Positions 37,210-45,408 of a stretch of 64,000 nt of DNA are shown in pieces. How positions within the stretch are numbered: the first letter of the stretch is position 1; each line of letters opens with the position of its first letter. The notes beneath the pieces were generated by a model. It had not been told where the DNA came from, searched no databases, and saw only the letters and a list, made by a program, of their open reading frames with translations. Source of the DNA: PALSA-612 sp963755155 (GTDB lineage: Bacteria > Actinomycetota > Thermoleophilia > Gaiellales > Gaiellaceae); NCBI GenBank assembly GCA_963755155.1, contig CAVWIV010000004.1, forward strand, positions 1 to 64,000. Reading direction: 5' to 3'. The translations under genes were made by a program, and so were the position numbers.

Positions 37210-38861
37210 CAGTCGGCACTGCGGGTCACATCGACCACGGCAAGACGGCGCTCGTGCGCGCGCTTACCGGCAAGGACACGGACCGGCTGCCCGAGGAGCA
37301 GGCGCGCGGCATCTCGATCGAGCTCGGCTATGCGCCGCTCGATCTGCCGGACGGACGGCGGCTCTCGCTCGTCGACGTCCCGGGCCACGAGCGTTTCGTG
37401 CGCACGATGGTCGCGGGCGCGACCGGCATCGACCTCTTCCTGCTCGTCGTCGACGCAGGCGAGGGCGCGCGGCCACAGACCCACGAGCACCTCGCCGTGC
37501 TGAAGCTGCTCGGCGTCGACCGCGGAGTCGTCGCCGTGACGAAGGCTGACGCGGTGGACGAAGACACGCTCGCACTTGCCGTCGAGGAGGCCCGGGGGCT
37601 CGTCCCCGGTGCGGCCGTCGTCGCCACGAGCGCAAAGACGGAGCAGGGGCTGGACGAGCTGCGCGCGGCACTCGCGGCAGCAACAGACGGGGCCGAGGCG
37701 ACACACGTCTCCGGCGCGACCCGGCTGTTCGTCGACCGTGCGTTCACGCTCCACGGGATCGGCACCGTCGCTACCGGCACGCTCTGGTCGGGACGGATCG
37801 CCGCGGGCGACGAGCTGCGCGCGGAGCCCAGCGGCCTCGATGTCCGCGTGCGGAGTGTGGAGGTGCACGACCGCGCCGTCGACGCCGCAGAGGCCGGCCA
37901 GCGCGTTGCGGTCAGCCTCCCCGGGATCGAGCGAACGCAGCTGCGGCGCGGCGTCGCCCTCGTCGAGCCTGGTGCGTACCCGACGAGCTTCCGCCTGGAC
38001 GTCGCGCTCGAGGAGCTCGAGCCCATCGCCGACGGCGCGCGCGTGCACGTCCACCACGGCACCGCAGAGATCCCGGCCGCGGTCAGGCGGATCGGCGAGC
38101 GGCACGCGCAGCTGCGCCTCACCGCGCCTGCCGTCGCCGCCCGCGGCGACCGCCTCGTGCTCCGCGCGGGCACGACCGTCGGCGGCGGCCGGGTCATCGA
38201 CCCTGCTCCCCCGCGCCACGCGAGCCTCGAGCGCATCGAGTTGATCGAGCGGGGGGACATCGCCGCGACCGTCCATTCGCCTGTTCGAGCCGCAACGCTC
38301 GGTGCTGAGCCGGACGGACTGGAGCGCGCCGGCGACTGGGTCTTCTCCGGCGCGTGGCTCGCCGAATACCGCGCCGGCCTCGAGCAGAGGCTCGATGACG
38401 CCGATCCACTCGACCCGGGCGTCGCACTGCCTGCCGATCCGTGGGCCGCCGACGTGCTTCCTCTGCTCGGCCTCGAGCGGCGCGGCGCGAAGCTCTACCG
38501 TCCAGGAGCGACCGGCGAGCTGGGCGACAAGCAGGCCGCGGCCGACGAGCTGGAGGCGCGGCTCGGGTTGGAGCCCGTGAAGGTGGCCGACCGTGCGCTC
38601 GCCCGCTATCTCGAGGAGCGGGGCACGCTCGTGCGGGTCGGCGACGGCTACGCCGTCTCACGAGACGCCTACGACGGGGCGCGGGTGACCCTCGTCGAGG
38701 AGTGCGGCGCAGCGGGCAGCATCACGCTTGCCCGCTTCCGTGACCTGCTCGGCGTCGGCCGGCGCGCGGCCCAGCTGCTCCTCGAGCGGTTCGACGCGGA
38801 CGGCGTCACCCGACGCGTCGGCGACGGGCGCGTGCTGCGACGCGCCGCAAAGGGCAGCTGA
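37200..38861 (+). CDS. selB: Selenocysteine-specific elongation factor SelB
   Basis: 553 residues. GTPase domain: G1 GTAGHIDHGKT (residues 6-16), switch region ISIELGYAPLDLPDGR, G3 DVPGHERFVR, G4 TKAD, G5 SAKTEQG. Domains II-III follow with RAFTLHGIGTVATGTLWSG, then winged-helix repeats at the C-terminus (ADELEARLGLEPVKVADRAL, TLVEECGAAGSITLARFRDL) that bind the SECIS RNA. E. coli SelB is about 614 residues, so this is a slightly short but complete form. Delivers Sec-tRNA(Sec) to UGA codons. Together with selA and selC it shows the organism decodes UGA as selenocysteine. Confidence 0.93.
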   Translation: MSLTVGTAGHIDHGKTALVRALTGKDTDRLPEEQARGISIELGYAPLDLPDGRRLSLVDVPGHERFVRTMVAGATGIDLFLLVVDAGEGARPQTHEHLAVLKLLGVDRGVVAVTKADAVDEDTLALAVEEARGLVPGAAVVATSAKTEQGLDELRAALAAATDGAEATHVSGATRLFVDRAFTLHGIGTVATGTLWSGRIAAGDELRAEPSGLDVRVRSVEVHDRAVDAAEAGQRVAVSLPGIERTQLRRGVALVEPGAYPTSFRLDVALEELEPIADGARVHVHHGTAEIPAAVRRIGERHAQLRLTAPAVAARGDRLVLRAGTTVGGGRVIDPAPPRHASLERIELIERGDIAATVHSPVRAATLGAEPDGLERAGDWVFSGAWLAEYRAGLEQRLDDADPLDPGVALPADPWAADVLPLLGLERRGAKLYRPGATGELGDKQAAADELEARLGLEPVKVADRALARYLEERGTLVRVGDGYAVSRDAYDGARVTLVEECGAAGSITLARFRDLLGVGRRAAQLLLERFDADGVTRRVGDGRVLRRAAKGS

Positions 38862-38862
38862 C

Positions 38863-39414
38863 GTGCGCGGGTGGATCCCCGGCTTGCTGATCGCGTTCGG
38901 CGCCGCCCTGTTCCTCGTGTGGGGCTCACTGGCCGGGCCGGACTCGCCGCCGAAGCTCGATACACGCTCGGCGACGGTCCTCGCCTCCGGCATCGTCGCG
39001 AGCGTGACCGACGGCGACACGATCCGCCTGGCCGACAACCGCCGCATCCGGCTCGTCCAGATCGACGCGCCGGAGCGTCCGTCGGGCGAGTGCTACGCCG
39101 AGCGGGCGACGATGGCGCTCAACCGCCTCGCGCCGGTCGGCACCATCGTCTCGATCCGCCTCGACCGAAGGCTCGACGCAAAGGATGAGAACGGAAGAGT
39201 CCTCGCGTACGTGATCTCCGGCAAGAGGAACTTCAACGTCGAGCTCGTGGAGCAGGGCGCCGCCGCTCCGTACTTCTTCCGCGGTAGGCGCGGCCAGTAT
39301 GCGGAAGACCTCATGCGGGCTGCAGTACGAGCCCAGACGGGCCGAAAAGGGCTCTGGGGCACGTGTCCCGGGACGAACCTCGATCCGACCCGTCCGGTGA
39401 ACGCGCGCAAGTAA
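38863..39414 (+). CDS. Membrane-anchored thermonuclease-like nuclease (SNase family)
   Basis: 183 residues with GTG start one base after the selB stop. N-terminal membrane anchor or signal (GLLIAFGAALFLVWGSLAG). The staphylococcal nuclease fold follows: VASVTDGDTIRLADNRRIRL, VQIDAPERPSGECYAERA, DENGRVLAYVI and FNVELVEQGAAAPYFF. Catalytic Arg/Glu/Arg positions are compatible with SNase (IRLVQIDAPE). Likely an exported or surface DNase/RNase. Co-transcribed with selB by spacing. Confidence 0.85.
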   Translation: MRGWIPGLLIAFGAALFLVWGSLAGPDSPPKLDTRSATVLASGIVASVTDGDTIRLADNRRIRLVQIDAPERPSGECYAERATMALNRLAPVGTIVSIRLDRRLDAKDENGRVLAYVISGKRNFNVELVEQGAAAPYFFRGRRGQYAEDLMRAAVRAQTGRKGLWGTCPGTNLDPTRPVNARK

Positions 39415-39451
39415 CGGTTTAGGGGGTCCCCGATGGGGGGATGCCCTAGGC

Positions 39452-39763
39452 ATGGAGACAGTCGTGTTCGTTCCAGAGTGCCAAGAGCTCGAGCAGGCGG
39501 AGACGGATGACGCGTCCGCGATGATCGTCGACGTGAGCACGTCCGACTCTACGAGCACGCGGGCACTCAACGCCCTGCTTGCGACACGCAACCGGTTGCT
39601 GGCGCACGGTGGCCGCATGGCCGTGGTGGTTTCGCCAAGGAATCGGAGGCGCCTCGGCTTGCTCGGTCTCGACCGCCGCTTCATCCTCGCTGCCGACCGG
39701 CGTCAGGCACTCGAGCGACTCGGGCTCGTCGACGTCGGCAGGCATCTGTCGCGCGCCGCCTGA
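39452..39763 (+). CDS. STAS-like domain protein
   Basis: 103 residues. The pattern DDASAMIVDVSTSDSTSTRA then LLAHGGRMAVVVSPRNRRRL, GLDRRFILAADRRQALERLG matches the STAS/anti-sigma-antagonist fold (strand-helix-strand with a phosphorylatable Ser/Thr in the STSDSTST loop). A partner kinase is not adjacent. Start ATG 39452. The 37-base gap after the nuclease holds a G-rich stretch. Function probably in a partner-switch signalling pathway. Confidence 0.55.
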   Translation: METVVFVPECQELEQAETDDASAMIVDVSTSDSTSTRALNALLATRNRLLAHGGRMAVVVSPRNRRRLGLLGLDRRFILAADRRQALERLGLVDVGRHLSRAA

Positions 39764-39844
39764 TTCGGCGCCTTGACTGACACGCCCGCCGTTGTCATCA
39801 TCGGCGGGCTGCGGCATGTTCGTCGAACCTGCGGAGGTGGGTAA

Positions 39845-41260
39845 TTGGCGAAGCCGGCAGTCCTCCTTCTACTGACGATCGCGCTTGTCGCCGCGTGCGG
39901 TGGGGGCGGCGGCGGCACGGCGACGATCGTCACGCAGACGACACCACAGCCGCCGCCCGCGCCAGGGCCGCTGACGAAGAAGCTCAAGGTTCTCTTCGAA
40001 GCCGGTGGGCCGTACGCCGAGGACTCGATGTACGCCTGTCTCGCCGACGCGCTCGCCCAGGGGATCCCGTACGAGCAGGCGCTCGAGCTCTGCGAGACGA
40101 AGCTCCTGGAGACGGCGCTCGAGGAGTTCGGCGAGGCGCCGTTCGACCCCATCGGCTCGCAGCCCGGCATGAGAACACGGCGGCCGTTCGATCCCGCCAA
40201 GGTCACGGCGGCTTGCTCGAGCGGCGACCCGGCCATCGCGGCCGACGGCGGATCACGAGTCTACGAAGACCCGCAGGGTCGCCAATGGGGGAGCTATTCG
40301 TGGGGCTCCGGCGAGGGCCAGAAGGGGCTCACCGAGGCCGAGTCGAGAGCGGCGAAGGAAGCCGCGGTACAGGAGGCTCTCGCGGCCGACGCCGTGCTCG
40401 ATGCAGTCGAGGCGGCGAGACGTGCCGTCTTTGACAAGATCGCCACAGAGAAGGTCAAGAACGCCCAGGCGCTCACGAACGCGGTCTACCACCTCACGTC
40501 CGCAGCGCTCGCGGCGGCCGCCGCCGCAGCCGTGAAGGCGACGAAGGACCCGAATGCGAGCCCTCCGCCGCCCCCTCAACCTCCACCGACGCCGACGACG
40601 ACGCCGGCTCCGACGACCGAGCCCGCTCCGACGAGCCCGGCACCCACGTCGCCTCAACCAACAGGACCTGCGCCGGAGCCGACGGCCCCGACGCCGACGA
40701 GCCCGCAGAGCCGTAGCGACAGCTCAGAGTGCGACGAGGCGCTGCAGGCAGCACGCGAGTACCTCTACGAGTGCAACCGAAACGGCTGGAGCACGTTCGG
40801 GTGCAAGCAGCTCGAGGCGAAGGCGCATCGCTGCCCAGATCCGGCGCTGATCCTCGTCGATCCGGAGCAGGGCTACACGTGCGGCGACACCCCCGATCCG
40901 CTCGCCCTCGTCTCCGCCTGGAAGACGCGGTGCCAGCAGCTGAAGCGCGGCGTCGACGGGGAGGATCCATGTTCCCTGCCCAGACTGGACGAGAGCTTCC
41001 GGAAGGTGTCGGGTACGGGAGGATTCGATCCGTGCACGGACCCGGCCGCGCGCGTCGATCCGGATAGCGGGGCCTGCGCGGGCACGCTCGTGCTCCCAGA
41101 CCTCGGCACCGTGGACATCCATGAGATCTACGTCTTCGCCCTCAACCACTTCGGCGGCCCGATCTTCGTGCTCCCCAAGGACCCGAAGCCGCCGGGTGGC
41201 TGGTCACCCGGCCCCGAGCCCCGGCCTCCGCCGCCCACCGCCACGGTCCCCGAGCCCTAG
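39845..41260 (+). CDS. Large secreted lipoprotein with Pro/Thr-rich spacer
   Basis: 471 residues. TTG start preceded by GGAGG. Lipoprotein signal: KPAVLLLLTIALVAAC with the lipobox LVAAC at its end, followed by GGGGGG. The N-terminal domain has several Cys; a Pro/Thr/Ser-rich linker (PTPTTTPAPTTEPAPTSPAP and following, residues about 240-290) separates it from a Cys-rich C-terminal domain (CDEALQAAREYLYECN, CKQLEAKAHRCPDPA). The C-terminus is again Pro-rich. No known catalytic domain. Upstream of, and possibly sensed by, the Ser/Thr kinase gene, but no direct evidence. Confidence 0.75.
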   Translation: MAKPAVLLLLTIALVAACGGGGGGTATIVTQTTPQPPPAPGPLTKKLKVLFEAGGPYAEDSMYACLADALAQGIPYEQALELCETKLLETALEEFGEAPFDPIGSQPGMRTRRPFDPAKVTAACSSGDPAIAADGGSRVYEDPQGRQWGSYSWGSGEGQKGLTEAESRAAKEAAVQEALAADAVLDAVEAARRAVFDKIATEKVKNAQALTNAVYHLTSAALAAAAAAAVKATKDPNASPPPPPQPPPTPTTTPAPTTEPAPTSPAPTSPQPTGPAPEPTAPTPTSPQSRSDSSECDEALQAAREYLYECNRNGWSTFGCKQLEAKAHRCPDPALILVDPEQGYTCGDTPDPLALVSAWKTRCQQLKRGVDGEDPCSLPRLDESFRKVSGTGGFDPCTDPAARVDPDSGACAGTLVLPDLGTVDIHEIYVFALNHFGGPIFVLPKDPKPPGGWSPGPEPRPPPPTATVPEP

Positions 41261-41308
41261 CTCCCAGCACCGCGTTTTGCATGGCCACGGCCGGGGAAAC
41301 CTGTCGGT

Positions 41309-42688
41309 ATGGCGAGCGTGCGGCCGCGCGGCTTGCCCGCGCGTTACGAGGACCTGGAGCTTGTAGCCCAAGGGGGGATGGCCGACGTCTACCGTGCGAG
41401 AGACTCGGTCCTAGGTCGCGTCGTCGCCGTGAAGATGCTGGCCGACCGCTACGCGGCGGACGACGACTTCCGCGCACGCTTCACCCGTGAGGCGCTGACC
41501 GCCGCCTCCCTGTCCCACCCCAACGTCGTGACGATCTTCGACGTCGGCGAGACTGACGAGGGAACGCCGTTCATCGTCATGGAGCACCTCGCCGGCGGAT
41601 CGCTGGCGGATCGGGCTCGGGGCGGGCGAATCCCGCACGCCACCGCGATCGCGTGGCTCGACCAGGCCGCCCGCGCGCTCGATGCCGCGCATGCCGCTGG
41701 CATCGTCCATCGGGACGTGAAACCCGGCAACCTCATGCTCGACGACGAGGGTGACGTGCACGTCACCGACTTCGGCATCGCCCGCGCAGCGGCGCACGAT
41801 CCGCTGACGTCCGCAGGCACGATTCTCGGCAGCTCCGGGTACATGGCGCCCGAACAGGCCCGCGGCGAGCCCGCCACTGCCGCCAGCGACCGGTACGCGC
41901 TGGGCTGCGTCGCCTTCGAGCTGCTGACCGGGCGCCGCCCGTTCGAGGCCGACTCGCCGACGGCCGAGGCGGTGCTTCATGCCTCCGAACCGCCTCCCCA
42001 GCCGTCCGAGGTGGAGCCGAGCCTGCCGGCGGCGGTCGACACCGTGCTCCAGCGGGCTCTTGCCAAGAGCCCCGACGCCCGGCCGCAAAGCGCCGCTGCC
42101 CTCGTGAGCGGCTTGCGCCACGCGCTGCTGGAGGACGACTCCCCCACGCAGCTCATTGGCACGCCCGTGCACGACAAGCCGACGCGTGCGCCGCGCCGCA
42201 AGCGCCGTCCGCTCAGTCTCGCCGCCGCTCTCCTCGTGCTGGTGGGCGCCGGTACCGCAGCCGGCCTCGCGTTGACCGACGACTCCGGAGGCTCGGGGCA
42301 GACGGTCGTCGTAACCGAGACCGGGCCCGGCACGACGGTCACGGTCGGGAGCCGGCCCCCATCCCCGCCGTCCCGTTCTTTCGAGAGCGCCGCGGCCGCC
42401 AACGACAGCGCCTACGAGATGATGCTGAACGAAGACTTCGAGACGGCGCTGCCGCTCCTCGAGGGCGCCTACGAAAGGCTGACCGGCTCGGCGACGAAAG
42501 CGGAGGCGTTCACCGCCTACAACCTCGCCTTCACGCGCTTCGCGCTCGGCTCCTGCCAGGACGTCCTTCCGCTCCTGGATCGCTCCGAGGCGATCCAGGG
42601 CGAACGCCGGGAGATCTCGCGGCTACGTCACCGCGCCGAGCGGTCGTGCAACGGAGGCAATGGGTCGGACGAAGGCGACGACGACTAG
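41309..42688 (+). CDS. Transmembrane Ser/Thr protein kinase (PknB-like) with extracytoplasmic helical domain
   Basis: 459 residues. Kinase domain 13-275: glycine loop AQGGMADVY, Lys42 in VAVKML, catalytic HRDVKPGN (134-141), DFG (154-156), APE in MAPEQ. A basic juxtamembrane stretch (RAPRRKRR) and one membrane helix (about 301-323) follow. Outside are a Thr-rich spacer (GQTVVVTETGPGTTVTVG) and a helical, TPR-like C-terminal domain (DFETALPLLEGAYERLTGSA) ending in an acidic tail. No PASTA repeats. A membrane receptor kinase with an external sensor. Targets unknown. Its stop overlaps the convergent flippase gene by four bases. Confidence 0.9.
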   Translation: MASVRPRGLPARYEDLELVAQGGMADVYRARDSVLGRVVAVKMLADRYAADDDFRARFTREALTAASLSHPNVVTIFDVGETDEGTPFIVMEHLAGGSLADRARGGRIPHATAIAWLDQAARALDAAHAAGIVHRDVKPGNLMLDDEGDVHVTDFGIARAAAHDPLTSAGTILGSSGYMAPEQARGEPATAASDRYALGCVAFELLTGRRPFEADSPTAEAVLHASEPPPQPSEVEPSLPAAVDTVLQRALAKSPDARPQSAAALVSGLRHALLEDDSPTQLIGTPVHDKPTRAPRRKRRPLSLAAALLVLVGAGTAAGLALTDDSGGSGQTVVVTETGPGTTVTVGSRPPSPPSRSFESAAAANDSAYEMMLNEDFETALPLLEGAYERLTGSATKAEAFTAYNLAFTRFALGSCQDVLPLLDRSEAIQGERREISRLRHRAERSCNGGNGSDEGDDD

Positions 42689-43668
42689 AAACGGAGCGGC
42701 GCCCTTGGCCGGCCCAGCGCGCCGATCGCGAGCGAGCCAACGACGCCGGAGAGACCGACGACGAGCGCGCTCATTACGAGCAGGAGCCCGGAGGCAAGTG
42801 AGAAGTTGATGGCGATGTCCTTGCCGACGCCGAGCGCGAGCAAGATGGCGGCCGACGCGCCGGCATTGACGACCGCCCCGCCCGAGGTGATCGGGATCAC
42901 GGCGGCAGCGGCGCCGAGGCAGATCAGCGACAGCGCGATCGTCGGCGAGAACGAGAGCCCGAGCGCTGCCAGCAGCGCGGCGCTGCCGAAGGCACGCGAC
43001 GACCAGCAGGCGAAGAGGTAGAACCAGGCGACGGTGGCGCTGCGTCGTCCGTCGGGCGTAGCGTGGCGCGCGACCTGCTCGGTGACGGTGCGGAGGCGGC
43101 GGCTGCGACGCAGGAGCGGCAGCCTCAGCAGGCGCACGCCGAAGACGAGCAGCGTGCAACAGCAGACGCCGAACGCGACGACGATCAGCAGCGGCCCGCG
43201 CAGGGCAGTGTCAGTGGTCGCCGTCGCCGAGATCGCCAGCGGCAACATCGCGATCGCGTCGATCATCCCCAGGGAGATGATCGACAGGACGATCGCCTCG
43301 AGCCCGATGCGGATGCCGCCGAGCTTCCGCAGGACCCCGACCTTGACCAGGTAGTCCAGCCGGAAGGGGAGTACGGCGCCGCTCGCAGCGGCTGCGCCGA
43401 CCGAGGCAAGGCAGCGGGCCTGGTCGGGGCACTGCCCCGTCGGAAACAGCCGGTGCCAACCCCGCGCGCGGAAGACGAAACTGGCCATATACGCGAACCC
43501 GGCCGCCGCGGCGAACAGCGGCTGAACGTTCGCGAGCGGCCAACTCGAGTCGGTCAGCCTGCGTGCGACGAGGACGGAAGCCGCGATGGCGAGCACGGCA
43601 AAGGCGACGCCGGTCACCAACCGCCGAGACTGCCCTGCCGCGGCAACGCGGAGGAGACCGCCGATCAC
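42685..43668 (-). CDS. Flippase-like membrane protein (lysylphosphatidylglycerol synthase TM/UPF0104 type)
   Basis: 327 residues, about 8-9 membrane helices. GTG start MIGGLLRVAAAG; segments FPTGQCPDQARCLASVGAAA, LPFRLDYLVKVGVLRKLGGI and ITSGGAVVNAGASAAILLAL. This family (PF03706) includes AglD and the flippase part of MprF. It probably moves or binds lipid-linked glycans in the cytoplasmic membrane. The GTG overlaps the stop of the upstream XRE gene (GTGA), so the two are one operon. Confidence 0.75.
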   Translation of the reverse strand: MIGGLLRVAAAGQSRRLVTGVAFAVLAIAASVLVARRLTDSSWPLANVQPLFAAAAGFAYMASFVFRARGWHRLFPTGQCPDQARCLASVGAAAASGAVLPFRLDYLVKVGVLRKLGGIRIGLEAIVLSIISLGMIDAIAMLPLAISATATTDTALRGPLLIVVAFGVCCCTLLVFGVRLLRLPLLRRSRRLRTVTEQVARHATPDGRRSATVAWFYLFACWSSRAFGSAALLAALGLSFSPTIALSLICLGAAAAVIPITSGGAVVNAGASAAILLALGVGKDIAINFSLASGLLLVMSALVVGLSGVVGSLAIGALGRPRAPLRF

Positions 43669-44525
43669 GCTCCGACCGGCCCCCCTCCACCGGCCGCTTC
43701 CAATGCGGACAGGTTGCGGACGACCTCGAATGCCTCCTCCGGGGTCTGGACGGACCCGAGGATCGCTCTCTCGGCCCGGAGCAGCGAGAGAGCCAGCTGC
43801 TCCTGGGAGAACTCGAGCACCTTCTTGCGTCGTTCGTGCCCAAGCTGACGCCACGACTCGAGCAACTGACGAAGCTCCGGATCGTCAGGCGTGATCTGAT
43901 CTGAGTACTGCTGCCAGGCCTCGAGCACCTCGCCGGCGGCCGTGTCCAGGAAGAGGCGCCCGGCCAGGGCGCAATTCTCCTCGCTTGGAGCATCCTCGAG
44001 CTGCTCGAGCCGCCGGCGCTTCTCAGCGACCTCGACGGCGCGCCGTTGGGCAAGCACCCCCACCTCGCGCAACTGCTTGCGAGCCTCGCGCGGCGGCTCG
44101 GCTGACACCCGTTCGCGGGTCGCGTCCAGATCCTGCTGAATCCCTGCCAGCGCCCTCTCGGCATCGGCCAGCTCGTCCCGGAGCCGACGCTCACGCTCAC
44201 TCTCGGCGTCGAGCCGCGAAAGAGCAGGGTCGTGCTCGGCTCTGCTCGGCTCGGGCAGCGCCTCGATCGCCTGTCGCAGGAGCTGCTGCGCTCTCGCCCC
44301 CCGAATGTGCCCCGTGAAGACAAGAAGCAGCTGCGCATCCCGACCGAGGGCCTTCGCGAGTCTCACGAGCGTCTCGGCAACGGGTCGTTCAACCTCGCCC
44401 GCCTCGATCCGGCTGATCTGCGCAGCCGAGAGGCCGCTCCGCCGCGCCAGTTCCCGCATCGATAGGCGCGCGCGCACCCTCGCATCTCTGATCACCTCGG
44501 CCAGCGTCTGTACGTGTTCTTGCAT
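43665..44525 (-). CDS. XRE-family regulator with coiled coil
   Basis: 286 residues. N-terminal helix-turn-helix (residues about 8-60: IRDARVRARLSMRELARRSG, LSAAQISRIEAGEVERPVAE). A long charged coiled coil (about 85-170, SRLDAESERERRLRDELADA) follows and then an acidic C-terminal helical region (AGEVLEAWQQYSDQITPDDP). Probably binds the inverted repeat at 44553-44579 in its own promoter region and controls itself and the divergent ABM gene; this is inferred from position. Confidence 0.8.
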   Translation of the reverse strand: MQEHVQTLAEVIRDARVRARLSMRELARRSGLSAAQISRIEAGEVERPVAETLVRLAKALGRDAQLLLVFTGHIRGARAQQLLRQAIEALPEPSRAEHDPALSRLDAESERERRLRDELADAERALAGIQQDLDATRERVSAEPPREARKQLREVGVLAQRRAVEVAEKRRRLEQLEDAPSEENCALAGRLFLDTAAGEVLEAWQQYSDQITPDDPELRQLLESWRQLGHERRKKVLEFSQEQLALSLLRAERAILGSVQTPEEAFEVVRNLSALEAAGGGGPVGA

Positions 44526-44538
44526 CGCGCTTTCCTAA

Positions 44539-44567
44539 AGTCTACCCGCTATGTAACGTTGAGTAAA
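44539..44567 (-). promoter_or_regulatory. Promoter of the XRE-flippase operon
   Basis: Minus strand TTTACT (44567-44562), 17-base spacer, TAGACT (44544-44539). The start site would be near 44532, leaving only a few bases of leader before the ATG at 44525. Confidence 0.5.
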
Positions 44568-44579
44568 TACTAGCGTTAC
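44553..44579. promoter_or_regulatory. Inverted repeat GTAACG-N15-CGTTAC, candidate operator
   Basis: Six-base perfect arms, GTAACG (44553-44558) and CGTTAC (44574-44579), with an AT-rich 15-base spacer. The left arm is in the XRE promoter spacer and the right arm overlaps the -35 of the divergent promoter, which is the right place for a shared repressor site. Confidence 0.5.
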
Positions 44580-44605
44580 CTGAAGCAACAAGGTCGTGCT
44601 ATACT
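44576..44605 (+). promoter_or_regulatory. Promoter of the ABM-type gene
   Basis: TTACCT (44576-44581), 18-base spacer, TATACT (44600-44605), the best -10 in this intergenic region. It gives a leader of about 130 bases before the ATG 44744. Confidence 0.5.
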
Positions 44606-44743
44606 CGCCAAGCGCGTAGGCCAAGCGCGGCAGCCGCCGAGGCTCTTTGCTCTTCCTCTTCGTCTCTCACACCTGGCTTGAGTGCGCTCATGGAGCGCTC
44701 AGCCGAGCGTTCCATCCTGCAAGACGAAACAGAGGAGCACCAT

Positions 44744-45058
44744 ATGTATGCCACTGTGAGACGCTACGAGGGAGTCGACAAGGCCCGCACGGACGAGCTG
44801 ACAAAGAAGGTCGGCGAGAGCCTCATGCCGCGCATGAGCAAGCTGCCGGGCTTCGGCGGCTACTTCCTGATCGAGGCTGGTGAAGGCGTCATGACCTCCA
44901 TCAACCTCTTCGAGACGTCGGACCAGGCCCACGAGTCGACCCGCGTCGCAGCCACGTGGATTCGCGAGGAGAACCTCGAGGCCGCGATCCCGAACACGCC
45001 GAAGATCACCGCCGGCGCAGTCGTCGCGCACGAGACGAACGGCGCCTTCAAGGCGTAA
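44744..45058 (+). CDS. Small ABM-fold (antibiotic biosynthesis monooxygenase-like) protein
   Basis: 104 residues starting at ATG 44744 with GGAG nearby upstream. MYATVRRYEGVDKARTDELT and GFGGYFLIEAGEGVMTSINL with SDQAHESTRVAATWIREENL are the strands and helix of the dimeric alpha/beta-barrel (ABM) fold. Substrate and true enzymatic activity are unknown. A perfect hairpin follows. Upstream codons in the same frame (from 44678) lack an RBS and are not counted. Confidence 0.75.
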   Translation: MYATVRRYEGVDKARTDELTKKVGESLMPRMSKLPGFGGYFLIEAGEGVMTSINLFETSDQAHESTRVAATWIREENLEAAIPNTPKITAGAVVAHETNGAFKA

Positions 45059-45084
45059 CAGCTTTCGAGCAGTTTCGTACAACG

Positions 45085-45110
45085 AGAGGGCCCGCTTCGG
45101 CGGGCCCTCT
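45085..45110 (+). terminator. Terminator of the ABM gene
   Basis: Perfect 11-bp stem AGAGGGCCCGC / GCGGGCCCTCT with the stable TTCG tetraloop, 26 bases after the stop. Confidence 0.8.
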
Positions 45111-45142
45111 GTGTGCAGCGCGACGGTGAGCGAGGAGAAGCA

Positions 45143-45397
45143 ATGTCCACTGAGTTCGAGGCCATGACGGAGGCGCAAGTCCAGGCCCTGACTGCAAGGG
45201 AAGGAGGCGTGCAGCGAGGCAAGCCGCTGTACGCCGATCGCACCTGGACACAGGTGCACCACGAGATGATCGATAGCGACGCTCGAACCGTCGGGGACCT
45301 TCCTCGCGCTCGGATCAGGGCGCTACACGCCGCGACGAAAGCGCAGGCGGCCAGCCTGAAGGCCGGCCGGAATGGTTCGTCGGCTGGCTCTGGCTAG
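45143..45397 (+). CDS. 84-residue hypothetical protein
   Basis: ATG 45143 with GAGGAGA upstream. MSTEFEAMTEAQVQALTARE, a segment RTWTQVHHEMIDSDARTVGD and a basic C-terminus (KAGRNGSSAGSG). Soluble, predicted mostly helical. Not recognised. Convergent with the alpha/beta hydrolase (11 bases). Good RBS and complete frame support it as a gene, but it could be spurious. Confidence 0.4.
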   Translation: MSTEFEAMTEAQVQALTAREGGVQRGKPLYADRTWTQVHHEMIDSDARTVGDLPRARIRALHAATKAQAASLKAGRNGSSAGSG

Positions 45398-45408
45398 CCC
45401 GGCGAAGG

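Noticed and set aside
36258..38861. Apparent 867-codon fusion of the O-methyltransferase with SelB
   Set aside because: A one-base error near 37098 fuses the frames. The corrected methyltransferase ends at TAA 37207-37209 and selB has its own ATG at 37200.
39415..39451. G-rich element (GTTTAGGGGGTCCCC and following) before the STAS gene, considered as a special sigma-factor promoter
   Set aside because: Spacing does not fit any consensus I can state with confidence; only a short imperfect inverted repeat is visible.
40550..40710. Repeats in the lipoprotein gene
   Set aside because: Low-complexity Pro/Thr/Ser codons, not a true DNA repeat family or CRISPR array.
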